A stretch of 64,000 bases of DNA from Desulforhopalus singaporensis (GTDB lineage Bacteria > Desulfobacterota > Desulfobulbia > Desulfobulbales > Desulfocapsaceae). A program made the position numbers and the translations under genes. The stretch lies in contig NZ_FNJI01000024.1 of the NCBI RefSeq assembly GCF_900104445.1, forward strand, positions 1-64,000, read 5' to 3'. This document shows positions 37,072 through 45,473 of the stretch, piece by piece (position 1 is the first letter of the stretch; every line of letters starts with the position of its first letter). The notes beneath the pieces are model-generated. The model made no database searches and was not told where the DNA came from. It saw nothing but the letters and a program-made list of their open reading frames with translations.

Positions 37072-38073
37072 ATGAACATTGATATACGCTCCCCCCTGGA
37101 CATGCACCTGCACCTGCGGGAAGGTGAAATGCTTGCCCGGATTGCACCTCTTTCCAGTATGAGCTTTGCAGGTGGTGTCATCATGCCCAACCTCAAGGAG
37201 CCGGTCGATACTCTCGAAAAGGTTCACGGCTACAGAAAAGCTATAGAAGAACAGTGTAACCCGGATGAATTTACACCATACATGACAGCTTTTTTCAGGT
37301 GCTATTCCGCCGCGGAACTGCAAGCACTGCGCAGCGCCATAATCGGCATCAAACTCTATCCTGCAGGGATCACAACCCAGAGTGAAGCCGGAGTTTCCGA
37401 CTTCAGCGGGATCGAAGAAACCATTTCTGTCATGGAGGAGTTGCAGATACCGCTCCTGGTTCACGGAGAATCGAACGGTTTCGTGATGGATCGCGAAAAA
37501 GAATTTTTAAAAATTTATGAAAGGCTGGCGAAAAATTTCCCCAAGCTCCATATAATCATGGAGCATATCACCACCGCCGACGCTGTCGAGTTTATGGACA
37601 AATATCCCAACATCTCTGCCACTGTCACGCTCCATCACCTGTTCATCACCCTCGATGACGTTATCGGCGGCCTTATGGAACCGGACCTTTTCTGCAAACC
37701 GATAGCCAAAACGCCAAGAGATCTCGGAGCCCTCCAGGATGCGGTCCTCTCGGGTCACCCGAGGGTCATGTTCGGTTCCGATTCGGCACCCCACCCGCGG
37801 CAGAAAAAAGAGTGTTGCGGCTGTGCTGCAGGGATATTTTCAGCACCTGTCGCCCTGCCAATGCTCGCCGATTTTTTTGTAAAGAGGGGGAAACCGGAAT
37901 TGTTGCAGGGGTTCGTTAGCGATATAGCCTGTCGCCGCTATAGGCTCACTCCTGTAAACAGGACGATACGACTCAGCCAGCAGAGCTGGCGGATTCCCGA
38001 ACTGTATAACGGGGTCAAGCCTTTTGGCGCAGGTTGCGAAATCGGCTGGAAGCTGGCAACAGAGAAAAACTGA
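37072..38073 (+). CDS. pyrC: Dihydroorotase (PyrC type)
   Basis: A 333-residue zinc amidohydrolase interconverting carbamoyl-aspartate and dihydroorotate in pyrimidine synthesis. Visible are the metal-binding DMHLHLREGEM, the carbamylated-Lys strand IIGIKLYPAG, LLVHGE, IMEHITT and the catalytic-Asp loop MFGSDSAPHPRQKK. It matches the short homodimeric PyrC class (E. coli 348 residues). No other pyr gene is close. Confidence 0.95.
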   Translation: MNIDIRSPLDMHLHLREGEMLARIAPLSSMSFAGGVIMPNLKEPVDTLEKVHGYRKAIEEQCNPDEFTPYMTAFFRCYSAAELQALRSAIIGIKLYPAGITTQSEAGVSDFSGIEETISVMEELQIPLLVHGESNGFVMDREKEFLKIYERLAKNFPKLHIIMEHITTADAVEFMDKYPNISATVTLHHLFITLDDVIGGLMEPDLFCKPIAKTPRDLGALQDAVLSGHPRVMFGSDSAPHPRQKKECCGCAAGIFSAPVALPMLADFFVKRGKPELLQGFVSDIACRRYRLTPVNRTIRLSQQSWRIPELYNGVKPFGAGCEIGWKLATEKN

Positions 38074-38109
38074 AAATTGCTCCAGACCACTTTTTTTGAA
38101 GTACCCGGT

Positions 38110-38331
38110 TCAGTCCTCAGCTTCACGTGCTTCGGCATCGGTTTCAGGAGGTGTAACGGTAACCTTGTTGATATCGGCATCTTCCTCAGCCTGTTCGTAT
38201 AGAAACATCGCCGGCCCGGCCTTGCGCTCGGAACCACTATCGGGCCTGACCGGGTATTTGTGACCGGGATCACCGGGTGAAGCACAGCCGCCCAAAAGAC
38301 AGACGGCGAAGAACAGGGCTGTCAAACGCAT
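38110..38331 (-). CDS. Small lipoprotein
   Basis: A 73-residue protein with a lipoprotein signal peptide (MRLTALFFAVCLLGGC; lipobox LLGGC, Cys16) and a charged, probably unstructured mature part. It has AGGGGA before the ATG. It begins 8 bases after the stop of the exported 216-residue protein, so the two form an operon. Function unknown. Confidence 0.7.
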   Translation of the reverse strand: MRLTALFFAVCLLGGCASPGDPGHKYPVRPDSGSERKAGPAMFLYEQAEEDADINKVTVTPPETDAEAREAED

Positions 38332-38339
38332 GTTGTCCC

Positions 38340-38990
38340 CTATTTATTTAACGCCAGAAAAAGCCTGGACATCGGGTTGGAGGAAATTATCACATAAATC
38401 CCGGCTTTCTCCCCTGGAAAAACGGCGTCTTTTTCCGCACCTGTTTTATCACCACCGGAATCCGTCGGTTGTTCATCAGGAGTGATTGGCATTGAACTTT
38501 GCAGCTTTACCGTGGCAATCATCTCCGTTTCACCGCTCTGTTTGGAAAAATCATACTCGTCCTCACTGATTTTCCCGTTTTGGTTGTAGGCCCAGTAAAT
38601 GATGGTATCGTGAGCCATGGTTGTCGGCTCGGAAAACCTCATCATCAGCTCCCCGACCATCTCTTTCATCTGGGCCCTTGTGGCCGCAGGGTTATCCTTA
38701 TAGAGAGCGAGAATGATATCGTCTTTGTCACTGACCACCACCACAATATCGCCATCACCAAACTTATAGGTACCCTGCAAGGCGTCCTCGACTCTATTTT
38801 TTTGGGCAAAAGCTTTCTGGTCAGCGGTAAGCACCTCCCCCAGAACATAGTCGCCAAACCCCAGACCGAGCGCAGCAACCTGGCGGGCGGTCGTCTGCAG
38901 CGCTTCCCTGCCGCTGGCGCCCATGAGAGCCAGCGGCTGCAGAAAAAGAAAGGTCACTACTGCCAGCAGAAAAATTTTTCTGTTCATCAT
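38340..38990 (-). CDS. Exported protein of unknown function
   Basis: A 216-residue protein with a signal peptide (about 1-25, cleavage near LMGASG) and an alpha/beta mature part (YKFGDGDIVVVVSDKDDIIL, ALYKDNPAATRAQMKEMVGE). No family recognised. It is separated from the octaheme operon upstream by a strong terminator at 39006-39036, so it is a separate unit despite the shared direction. It probably acts in the periplasm or at the outer membrane with the small lipoprotein. Confidence 0.75.
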   Translation of the reverse strand: MMNRKIFLLAVVTFLFLQPLALMGASGREALQTTARQVAALGLGFGDYVLGEVLTADQKAFAQKNRVEDALQGTYKFGDGDIVVVVSDKDDIILALYKDNPAATRAQMKEMVGELMMRFSEPTTMAHDTIIYWAYNQNGKISEDEYDFSKQSGETEMIATVKLQSSMPITPDEQPTDSGGDKTGAEKDAVFPGEKAGIYVIISSNPMSRLFLALNK

Positions 38991-39005
38991 GTTGTCATGT
39001 TATTG

Positions 39006-39036
39006 AAAAACACCCCGGTCAAGCAAAACCGGGGTG
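39006..39036 (-). terminator. Rho-independent terminator of the octaheme operon
   Basis: Minus-strand stem of 9 bp, CACCCCGGT / ACCGGGGTG (39028-39036 with 39011-39019), 8-base loop, followed at once by TTTTT (39006-39010). It lies 45 bases after the octaheme stop codon. Confidence 0.85.
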
Positions 39037-39081
39037 AATTGAATGAATGTAACCGGCACTATACCAATAGCTTGGTAGCGG

Positions 39082-40665
39082 CTACTGCTTGTAACGCTCC
39101 TTCTGTTCCGCCTTGATAGCCTTCATCATGTCGGCATCAAACCCTTTCTTGTACCAGGCATGTTCAGGCTTTTCGAGAATTGCGCCGAGCTCTTTTTCAT
39201 ACTTTTCGGCCATGCCGTTCTCTTCGGCCAGACGCATGAGTTCAGGAATGAACTTGAAGTAGAAGTTATGAGCCACGTCATACATCCCGTGCCAGTGGGT
39301 ATAGTCCGGGCCGAGCATCGCCGCACCGTGACGGGCACGCCGTCCCTCATGATGCCACAACTCCCACCAGTACCACCCGAGCTCGGTGTGGAAAGTGGAG
39401 CCGTGGATAAGGCCGTCCTTGAGCGCCATGGCGTACAAATTCCCCGCAGGCTTGGCAAACTTCTCATTGTAGGTCACGACCAGCGCGTCAAACTGTTTAT
39501 AGAACGACTCGACTTTCTGGGTGCCGTGGCACTGTTTGCATACCCCTTTCATATTGCCCCTGCGCTGTTCCCAACTCACCACCTCGACGGCTTCCTTTTC
39601 AACTGGGACAGTTTTCCACTTGTTGTCCACCATCTTGAACTCCTGGTATTTCACCATGGAGCCGGCCTGGGGAGCAATTTCTCCGGGGATGTCCTTTTCA
39701 GTGCCGTCGGCAAAAATTGCGCGATTGAGCTTGGCGGAAACCTTGGGCCGCAGGGTCCAGGAAATTCTGTCGCCTACGTTGTGGGTGTTCTGTACCACCG
39801 CCCCGTCCGATTTCATGTAGGCTCCCATATGGCAGGTGGAACATGTCGGGGCATTATAATAATCCTTGCCCAGTACCCATGTTCCGGCCTTCATGATATT
39901 CATCCCGTTCATACCGTGCTCACGGGAGGCAGCGCTGTAGGCAATACCGTGTTTTGACTCGGTATAGATCTCAATCTGCGGATGGTCCGGACCGAGATGG
40001 CATTTTCCGCAGTTATCAGGCTGGCGTGCAGTGGAAGCCCGGAAACTGTGCTTGGAATGGCAAGCATTACAGGTCCCCGCATACCCGTCGGGGTTGAGCC
40101 TGCCGACCCCTGAATTGGGATAGGTCATCGGATCAAACATTACCGCTCCGGCCTCATTTTTAAGCGGCTTACCGTCGGCGTCGGTCATCACCCCGAGATT
40201 GGAACCGTGACACTGCCAGCATCCGTTTGCCGCATCGGCCTTATCTTCAAGCGAGCAGACAACTTCACCGAGCACATTGTCAAGAGAAGCCATGATCCGC
40301 CCGGCGGCTGCATGGTGGGAATTCTGCTGTTCCTTCATCTCCCGTTCATGGCAGTAGCCGCAATCTTTTGGCGTCTGGATGGACTTGATCAGAACTCCTT
40401 CGTGCATATATGACGTAATATCATCCTGCTCGGCTGCATGACAGTTATAGCAGGCAACCGCTCCATCTCTTCCGGCCGCATGGGGAGAATTTTTCCACTG
40501 CTGAACAAGCGAATTATTCTCCTTGAGGTGACAGTTAATGCATTTGACATTAATGTCCTTGTTCCTCTGGTTGGTGACATCCATTGACGCTTTGGTTGTT
40601 GCAAAGACGGGTGCAGCAACGAAAAGAGCGAGGATTGTCAAGAGGACAACAGTCCAACGATGCAT
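39082..40665 (-). CDS. Octaheme c-type cytochrome, hydroxylamine-oxidoreductase (HAO) family
   Basis: An exported protein (signal peptide ending PVFA) with eight CxxCH heme motifs. Counted from the ATG at 40671 they are at residues 44, 74, 104, 151, 201, 221, 277 and 378. The C-terminal third holds HTELGWYWWELWHHEGRRAR and GPDYTHWHGMYDVAHNFYF, the signature helix region of HAO-like octaheme proteins. All motifs are CxxCH, none CxxCK, which argues against NrfA or tetrathionate-reductase types. With NrfC/NrfD-type partners and a nap cluster upstream, it is most likely a periplasmic reductase of nitrite or hydroxylamine. I prefer the second ATG (40665), eight bases from AGGAGG. An ATG two codons earlier is possible. 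Confidence 0.9.
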   Translation of the reverse strand: MHRWTVVLLTILALFVAAPVFATTKASMDVTNQRNKDINVKCINCHLKENNSLVQQWKNSPHAAGRDGAVACYNCHAAEQDDITSYMHEGVLIKSIQTPKDCGYCHEREMKEQQNSHHAAAGRIMASLDNVLGEVVCSLEDKADAANGCWQCHGSNLGVMTDADGKPLKNEAGAVMFDPMTYPNSGVGRLNPDGYAGTCNACHSKHSFRASTARQPDNCGKCHLGPDHPQIEIYTESKHGIAYSAASREHGMNGMNIMKAGTWVLGKDYYNAPTCSTCHMGAYMKSDGAVVQNTHNVGDRISWTLRPKVSAKLNRAIFADGTEKDIPGEIAPQAGSMVKYQEFKMVDNKWKTVPVEKEAVEVVSWEQRRGNMKGVCKQCHGTQKVESFYKQFDALVVTYNEKFAKPAGNLYAMALKDGLIHGSTFHTELGWYWWELWHHEGRRARHGAAMLGPDYTHWHGMYDVAHNFYFKFIPELMRLAEENGMAEKYEKELGAILEKPEHAWYKKGFDADMMKAIKAEQKERYKQ

Positions 40666-40836
40666 ATTCATTTCCTCCTGTTAAGTTAAATTTTTGCCTT
40701 CAATGCCGGCTGCCCGACATCCAAAAACGTAATTCTTTTCAGCATCACCCTCCTTTTGTTGACGTTTGTAGACGTTTGCAGTACCTCTCAGATAGATAAT
40801 ATCTATAAAATTACCGCTTCCAGCAGTAATACCGTT

Positions 40837-42030
40837 TCAGGAATCTTTCGGTTCCTCACTCATCCAAAACGGAAAGATCTTCCCGAGTAAAAACAGAATC
40901 ACAACAGGAGCGGCCATAACGACCACCGCCGCGAGAATCCCCTCACGTCCCAGCCACTCTGGAACAAACGATACCTGTCCCCGCGTTGAGTTCGACATCA
41001 GCTGGCCGCCGATAACAACGTTCCAGCGCATAAGCAGCACCTGTATCAAAATCATTAATGAAACTATCGGGGCAACAAACAGGACCACCCGGTCCTTGAA
41101 CTTGATCAGGCAGACCGCTCCGAGCAGGAAGAACGGGATAAGAGAAAAAATCTTCACCTGGAGCAGCCAATAGGTCGTATAAAGAGGCCCCCAGAGCAGA
41201 CTTTCAAGCACGTGCCAGTGGTGGGTTGACATGTAGAAGTGACTGAAAACCTCAAGCATCTCAAAAACAAAATCGAGGATGAAAAAGCCCCAGAGAAATT
41301 TCAGGGAAGTACGAATACAGGTAACATCGATGGGCTTTCCCGTCACCTTTCTGATCAGGATATAGGAGAAGATGATCCCTGAAATGCCGGAAACACATGC
41401 CGAGAGCAGAAAGATAACCGGCATAAGGGGGGTCGCCCAGAGAGGATTGGCTTTAATGCCGCCGAAGATAAATCCCACGTAACCGTGAAGAATACACGCC
41501 ATGGGGATACCGAGTCCCGCCAGAAAATTGATGATCTTATGATCAAGCTTCATGGCTTCGTCCGAGAGGTTATCGTTGTAGAATGAAAGAAAAGCGTAGA
41601 GCTTGCGCGGGATACCTGTTGAATTCATCCACAGACCGACCATCGTGGGTCTGTAGATGAACAGTATCTCGTGAACCAGCAGGATAAGATAAGCCGAGTA
41701 GATATACCCGAACCCGGCCATCGCTGAGGTAGGATTGGGGGTGAGAAACATATTCAGCGCGCGCTCCGGATGCCCCAGATGAAGCAGCAGGGGCCAGGTC
41801 GCACAGCACAGGAAGGCCAGGGCAAAAACCAGTGAAAACCTGGAAATCGGCTGCAGCTCCCTGATGCCGAAAACATGGTACAGTGACGATACGATAAACG
41901 CCCCTGCAACTATACCGGTAATGTAGGGATAGAGCACAATCATCAGGCTCCAGTGAACATACACGTCGTTGGGGAAAACATAATTTGTCAGGGCGAGTAT
42001 GGTATCCCCATGTTGCATAGCACCACTCAT
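40837..42030 (-). CDS. NrfD/PsrC-like membrane quinol-oxidising subunit
   Basis: A 397-residue membrane protein with about ten hydrophobic segments. It matches NrfD/polysulfide-reductase subunits (YPYITGIVAGAFIVSSLYHV, LHLGHPERALNMFL, GPLYTTYWLLQVK). These bind quinol in the membrane and pass electrons to a periplasmic iron-sulfur partner. The start ATG overlaps the stop of the NrfC-like gene. It is followed after 165 bases by the octaheme cytochrome gene. Confidence 0.9.
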   Translation of the reverse strand: MSGAMQHGDTILALTNYVFPNDVYVHWSLMIVLYPYITGIVAGAFIVSSLYHVFGIRELQPISRFSLVFALAFLCCATWPLLLHLGHPERALNMFLTPNPTSAMAGFGYIYSAYLILLVHEILFIYRPTMVGLWMNSTGIPRKLYAFLSFYNDNLSDEAMKLDHKIINFLAGLGIPMACILHGYVGFIFGGIKANPLWATPLMPVIFLLSACVSGISGIIFSYILIRKVTGKPIDVTCIRTSLKFLWGFFILDFVFEMLEVFSHFYMSTHHWHVLESLLWGPLYTTYWLLQVKIFSLIPFFLLGAVCLIKFKDRVVLFVAPIVSLMILIQVLLMRWNVVIGGQLMSNSTRGQVSFVPEWLGREGILAAVVVMAAPVVILFLLGKIFPFWMSEEPKDS

Positions 42031-42824
42031 CAGACCACCTCCCTTCTTAACCCGACATAATGGAGGGCGGGTTTGTTCCCCATATCCGGCTTCAGCACGG
42101 AAATAACATGCGGTTCATGGAGAATCTTGTAGACCTCCGAGTTTTTATCGTTGAGATCGCCGAATTTTCTGGCGTGCACAGGACACACCTCGACACAGGC
42201 TGGAAGCAACCCTTTTCGCACCCGATGGTAACACCAGGTGCATTTTTCCGCGGTATGAGTCGCCGGGCTTATAAACCGTACGGAATAGGGACACGCCTGA
42301 ATACAGTAGGAGCACCCCACGCACCTGGTTTTATCCACGAGGACGAAGCCGTCTTTAGTCTGGTAGGTGGCGCCCACCGGGCAGACCTGGACGCACGAGG
42401 GTTTTTCGCACATGTTGCACAGTTTGGGCACGAAAAAAGTGTCCCTGGTGGGATGAGGCAACCCTTCACGCGCCCTGATATAGCCATGGAGCCCGCCATC
42501 GGGACAATCGACAAAGACGTTATCATGGTCGTCTATGATGTACCGTTCCACCCAGGTACGATAGTGTCCGTCGGGCACATTGTATTCGGCCTTATCGGCA
42601 ACACAGCAGGAGCCGCAGCCAATGCACGCGGTTATATCGACGACAAATGCAAATCTTTTCGCAGTAAAAACGGCTTTTTCTTCCCGCATCCCCGGGATCT
42701 GTTCGGCAATATCCACGGCGCCGGCCGGAAGCACCAGCAGCAGGGAGCCGGCAATGGAACCCCCAAGTACTTTTTTGATAAAAGCCCGCCGGTCCCGTTC
42801 AATCTCTTTTTTGATATCAATCAT
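42030..42824 (-). CDS. NrfC-like periplasmic ferredoxin with four [4Fe-4S] sites
   Basis: A 264-residue electron-transfer subunit. A twin-arginine signal (DRRAFIKKVLGG, residues 11-22) sends it out folded. Four Cys groups follow: CIGCGSCCVADK, CNMCEKPSCVQVCP, CVGCSYCIQACP and CTWCYHRV...CVEVCP, the DmsB/NrfC/HybA arrangement. It should carry electrons from the NrfD-like quinol site to the tetraheme or octaheme cytochrome. It is translationally coupled to the NrfD gene and 2 bases from the tetraheme gene. Confidence 0.92.
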   Translation of the reverse strand: MIDIKKEIERDRRAFIKKVLGGSIAGSLLLVLPAGAVDIAEQIPGMREEKAVFTAKRFAFVVDITACIGCGSCCVADKAEYNVPDGHYRTWVERYIIDDHDNVFVDCPDGGLHGYIRAREGLPHPTRDTFFVPKLCNMCEKPSCVQVCPVGATYQTKDGFVLVDKTRCVGCSYCIQACPYSVRFISPATHTAEKCTWCYHRVRKGLLPACVEVCPVHARKFGDLNDKNSEVYKILHEPHVISVLKPDMGNKPALHYVGLRREVV

Positions 42825-42826
42825 CT

Positions 42827-43372
42827 CTATATTGCCTCCTTTATCCCCATCATCCGCTTAGCCTGGTTGATCCAGAGAAGCGGGTCATGAACCATGTGGC
42901 ACTGGTCACAGGTGTGATCCACCCGCACTCCCTTTTGTTCGAGATGTTCAGGCAGCCCAATCATTTTGATCGATTTCCTGGGTCTTGCCTGGATCACTTT
43001 GTTGTGACACCTAAGACAGAGCTGAGTGATCTCCTTGCCTTTTTTCACGGGCAAAACACCGACCTTCTTCCCGTCTTGGATATGATCGCCAAAGGGGCCG
43101 TGACATATTTCGCACGATACGCTGTTGTGAATCCCCTCTTTATGGATCTGTCGTATGGGTCTGTGACACTGAAAACAGGACTCATTGGTCTGCAGCCGTA
43201 TCGGCACATTCAACTGATCGACAATATCATCCCCTCGATAATGTCCGTACGTACCCATACTTGCAGGCATAAACACCTGCCGTGCAAAATATCCGAGGCC
43301 CCCTGCGACAATCAAAGCCACGATCAACTTGATCAGGTGGGAGTTATATTTTGATCTCGACTGGTTATGCAC
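42827..43372 (-). CDS. Membrane-anchored tetraheme c-type cytochrome
   Basis: A 181-residue protein. One N-terminal membrane helix (about 13-31) is followed by four CxxCH motifs at residues 66, 87, 119 and 155. The segment MGTYGHYRGDDIVDQLN before the first heme resembles cytochrome subunits that accompany NrfC/NrfD-type quinone complexes. It does not look like NapC/NrfH, because heme spacing and flanks differ. It is first gene of the octaheme operon, with AAGGAGG upstream and a sigma-54 promoter at about 43464. Likely the entry cytochrome between the Fe-S subunit and the octaheme reductase. Confidence 0.87.
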   Translation of the reverse strand: MHNQSRSKYNSHLIKLIVALIVAGGLGYFARQVFMPASMGTYGHYRGDDIVDQLNVPIRLQTNESCFQCHRPIRQIHKEGIHNSVSCEICHGPFGDHIQDGKKVGVLPVKKGKEITQLCLRCHNKVIQARPRKSIKMIGLPEHLEQKGVRVDHTCDQCHMVHDPLLWINQAKRMMGIKEAI

Positions 43373-43461
43373 CGAAAACCTCCTTTCTTTAAATCACCGG
43401 AAACCGGAAGCTTTGCAGCTTCGAGTGGTTTGCTGCTCGACGACAAATTTACACCACCTAA

Positions 43462-43478
43462 CTGCAAGATAGATTCCA
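43462..43478 (-). promoter_or_regulatory. Sigma-54 promoter of the octaheme operon
   Basis: Minus-strand TGGAATCTATCTTGCAG has the GG-N10-GC spacing (GG at 43477-43476, GC at 43465-43464) and a TTGCA -12 box. The expected transcript start is near 43452, about 80 bases before the tetraheme start codon. Two activator-type palindromes lie upstream at the expected distance. Confidence 0.75.
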
Positions 43479-43531
43479 TCTTGACAAATTCACAATAACG
43501 ACGAGTTAGCATATCATTCCCCAACCAACAG

Positions 43532-43547
43532 CTACTGTATGGTAACA
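43532..43547. promoter_or_regulatory. Activator palindrome, proximal site (octaheme operon)
   Basis: GCTACT-GTAT-GGTAAC, an imperfect copy of GTTACC-N4-GGTAAC, centred about 88 bases upstream of the predicted sigma-54 start. Centre-to-centre distance to the distal site is 32 bases, three helical turns. Confidence 0.65.
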
Positions 43548-43563
43548 GTTGGCGCCACAGGTG

Positions 43564-43579
43564 TTACCATACGGTAACG
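43564..43579. promoter_or_regulatory. Activator palindrome, distal site (octaheme operon)
   Basis: GTTACC-ATAC-GGTAAC, with perfect 6-bp arms, centred about 120 bases upstream of the predicted start. The same sequence type recurs before the nap operon. Confidence 0.75.
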
Positions 43580-43625
43580 CACGCCGTGTCAAACCTCCTC
43601 TTTTCAAGAGCATTGACTCTCCGCC

Positions 43626-44465
43626 CTACCTCCAGTGAAACTTCAAGGCTTCGTTGTCGCAGCACGCCACGCATTCTCCGCAGTTCCAGCAATAGGCTCC
43701 CCGGCTCTCCCCGACACTCGGCCTGAGCCCCATGGGACAGACAAAATCACATTGCCTGCATCCGCTGCAACTCTCGTCTGCCAGGTCGATTACCAGGTTT
43801 CTTTTTCTGCCGATAAATGCAAGCAGTCCTCCCAGAGGGCAAAAAGAGCGGCAGAAAAATCTTCTGGTCAACAATTCGAGCATGACGATAAGCAGCAGGA
43901 TCCCCCCCTCCAGGGGCAGGCTGCCGAAAAATGCCAGCATCATCACCTCCCTGCCGACAAGTCCGGGAGGGGAGAGAAAAACAAAAAGAGGAACACCGAG
44001 AATCATGCTGAGCAGGATTTCCGTCATCAAGGTTACCCAGAGAATTCTTTTCGCCACAATCAAGCCGTTGAAAAGATACCGTTTCCCGCTGAAAACCTTC
44101 CTGATCCTGTCCTGAACCTCAAGGATGAAACTGACGGGACAGATCCATGAACAGAACACCCTGCCGAGGAACAGCGCGACCAGCACGGGAACCGCCATAC
44201 CCACCAGTGACGGCCCATAAAACGATTTACTGATCAACAGACTCTCAAGGCCTTCCAGGGGGGAGACGAACCAAAGGCTGCCGATGCCCAGGGACTGATA
44301 CCACCCCTGGACAAAAGTGAAATGGAGGTAGTAGGTTACAAAGGGATTTATCACTACCAGCAGAAAGGCGCCGCCAAGGGTCAGCAACCGCCAGCGATTC
44401 AACCCCCGGCCCTTTTTTGGTTTTTTTTCTTCATGTTTGTCACCCACCAGGGTATCCCGCTTCAC
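43626..44465 (-). CDS. napH: NapH-like quinol dehydrogenase membrane protein
   Basis: A 279-residue membrane ferredoxin with four hydrophobic helices, two C-x3-CP motifs on loops (CSWICPV, CRSFCPLGG) and a C-terminal ferredoxin part (CSGCRQCDFVCP, CWNCGECVACC). It is thought to oxidise quinol and hand electrons to NapG. Its start overlaps the stop of napG by 4 bases (ATGA). It is the last gene of napMADGH. No napC is present, so NapGH is the likely quinol entry here. Confidence 0.92.
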   Translation of the reverse strand: MKRDTLVGDKHEEKKPKKGRGLNRWRLLTLGGAFLLVVINPFVTYYLHFTFVQGWYQSLGIGSLWFVSPLEGLESLLISKSFYGPSLVGMAVPVLVALFLGRVFCSWICPVSFILEVQDRIRKVFSGKRYLFNGLIVAKRILWVTLMTEILLSMILGVPLFVFLSPPGLVGREVMMLAFFGSLPLEGGILLLIVMLELLTRRFFCRSFCPLGGLLAFIGRKRNLVIDLADESCSGCRQCDFVCPMGLRPSVGESRGAYCWNCGECVACCDNEALKFHWR

Positions 44466-45064
44466 CGGCCCACCTTTTTTTCTGCATAAAGAGGCACAAT
44501 ATTGATTGCCTTGCCCCTTTTTTTAACAGTTACCGGACAGGCGTGGGTACAGAGCCCGCAACCGGTGCACCACTTTTCGTCGACGACAGGGCGCAGTTGA
44601 TCGAGCCGGATGGCCTTTTCCGGGTACGGACATTTGTCGTAGCAGGTGCGGCAGAGTATGGTCCCGGCCCAGGCACTGCAGTCAAATTTATTGACAACGG
44701 CAAGCCCCATTCTCGTCTGGTGCTGTTCTATACGTTTGAGGCTGCCTGTCGGGCAGACGTCGACACACTTCATGCAGAGATAGCAGGGGATCTTGTCCAC
44801 CTCCACCACAGGGGTTCCGGCATACACTCCCGCCCTGATATCGAGCAGGACGATGGATCGGTAGGGACAGACTTCGACACATCGCCCGCAACGGATACAC
44901 CTGGAGGGGAAAAGCTCCTCGGACACCGCCCCGGGAGGACGCAGACAGTTGGTGGTTACCGGACTGTTGAACATCGCCGCAACCGACCCGCAGGGCGAAA
45001 ACACAATCCCGGACAACGCAGTCGCCCCGGCAGACATACAGAAGAGAAAAGATCTTCTATTCAT
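44462..45064 (-). CDS. napG: NapG-like periplasmic ferredoxin
   Basis: A protein of about 200 residues with a twin-arginine leader (NRRSFLFCM) and four [4Fe-4S] Cys groups (CIRCGRCVEVCP, CYLCMKCVDVCP, CRTCYDKCP with an upstream Cys, CTGCGLCTHACP). It carries electrons from NapH towards NapM/NapA. I prefer the ATG at 45064, which has AAGG just upstream. An ATG 13 codons earlier (45103) is also possible. It lies between napD and napH. Confidence 0.92.
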   Translation of the reverse strand: MNRRSFLFCMSAGATALSGIVFSPCGSVAAMFNSPVTTNCLRPPGAVSEELFPSRCIRCGRCVEVCPYRSIVLLDIRAGVYAGTPVVEVDKIPCYLCMKCVDVCPTGSLKRIEQHQTRMGLAVVNKFDCSAWAGTILCRTCYDKCPYPEKAIRLDQLRPVVDEKWCTGCGLCTHACPVTVKKRGKAINIVPLYAEKKVGR

Positions 45065-45109
45065 GACCTTGCAGTCCAGCTTTGAACCATCTGAGCGAGC
45101 CATGCAATC

Positions 45110-45403
45110 TTAGAGCGGATTCTTGAAGCCAAACGGCCTGGCAACTGCTGTTTCAAGAGTCATCCGGTCCGCCTCATCCTCGGTATTGAGATACGTCACC
45201 CCCACGTTAAAGACATCCTTGTCCCGGTTGATGCGGTCGATGAGCATCTCCATCGCCTCGGAACTTGCGGTATCGAGCACGGCGACAATGTTTCCCTGGT
45301 CATCGTCACCGTATACCTCAAGCCCGGACAACCTTCCGAGTCTTTCAAGGAGCCCCTGTTTTTTTTCCGCTGCACCCGTTATGACAACCCCGCTAATCGG
45401 CAT
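45110..45403 (-). CDS. napD: NapD chaperone for NapA
   Basis: A 97-residue NapD. The family protein binds the Tat signal of NapA and holds back export until the Mo cofactor is in place. Beginning MPISGVVITG with later VAVLDTASSEAMEMLIDRI matches the short ferredoxin-like fold. The ATG at 45403 has a GAGGGGG ribosome site. It is placed directly after napA. Confidence 0.88.
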   Translation of the reverse strand: MPISGVVITGAAEKKQGLLERLGRLSGLEVYGDDDQGNIVAVLDTASSEAMEMLIDRINRDKDVFNVGVTYLNTEDEADRMTLETAVARPFGFKNPL

Positions 45404-45473
45404 AGCCGCCCCCCTCACTGTTATCGGACATATCTCTGATGGCTGCCGGCAAAAACGCCGGCCGCCGCCAGGG

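Noticed and set aside
39082-40665. Octaheme protein as octaheme tetrathionate reductase
   Set aside because: That family has a CxxCK motif for the active heme; here all eight are CxxCH, and the C-terminal segment is HAO-like.
42827-43372. Tetraheme protein as NapC/NrfH
   Set aside because: Only four motifs with different spacing and the YGHYRG segment typical of NrfCD-linked cytochromes; it is also in the octaheme operon, not in nap.
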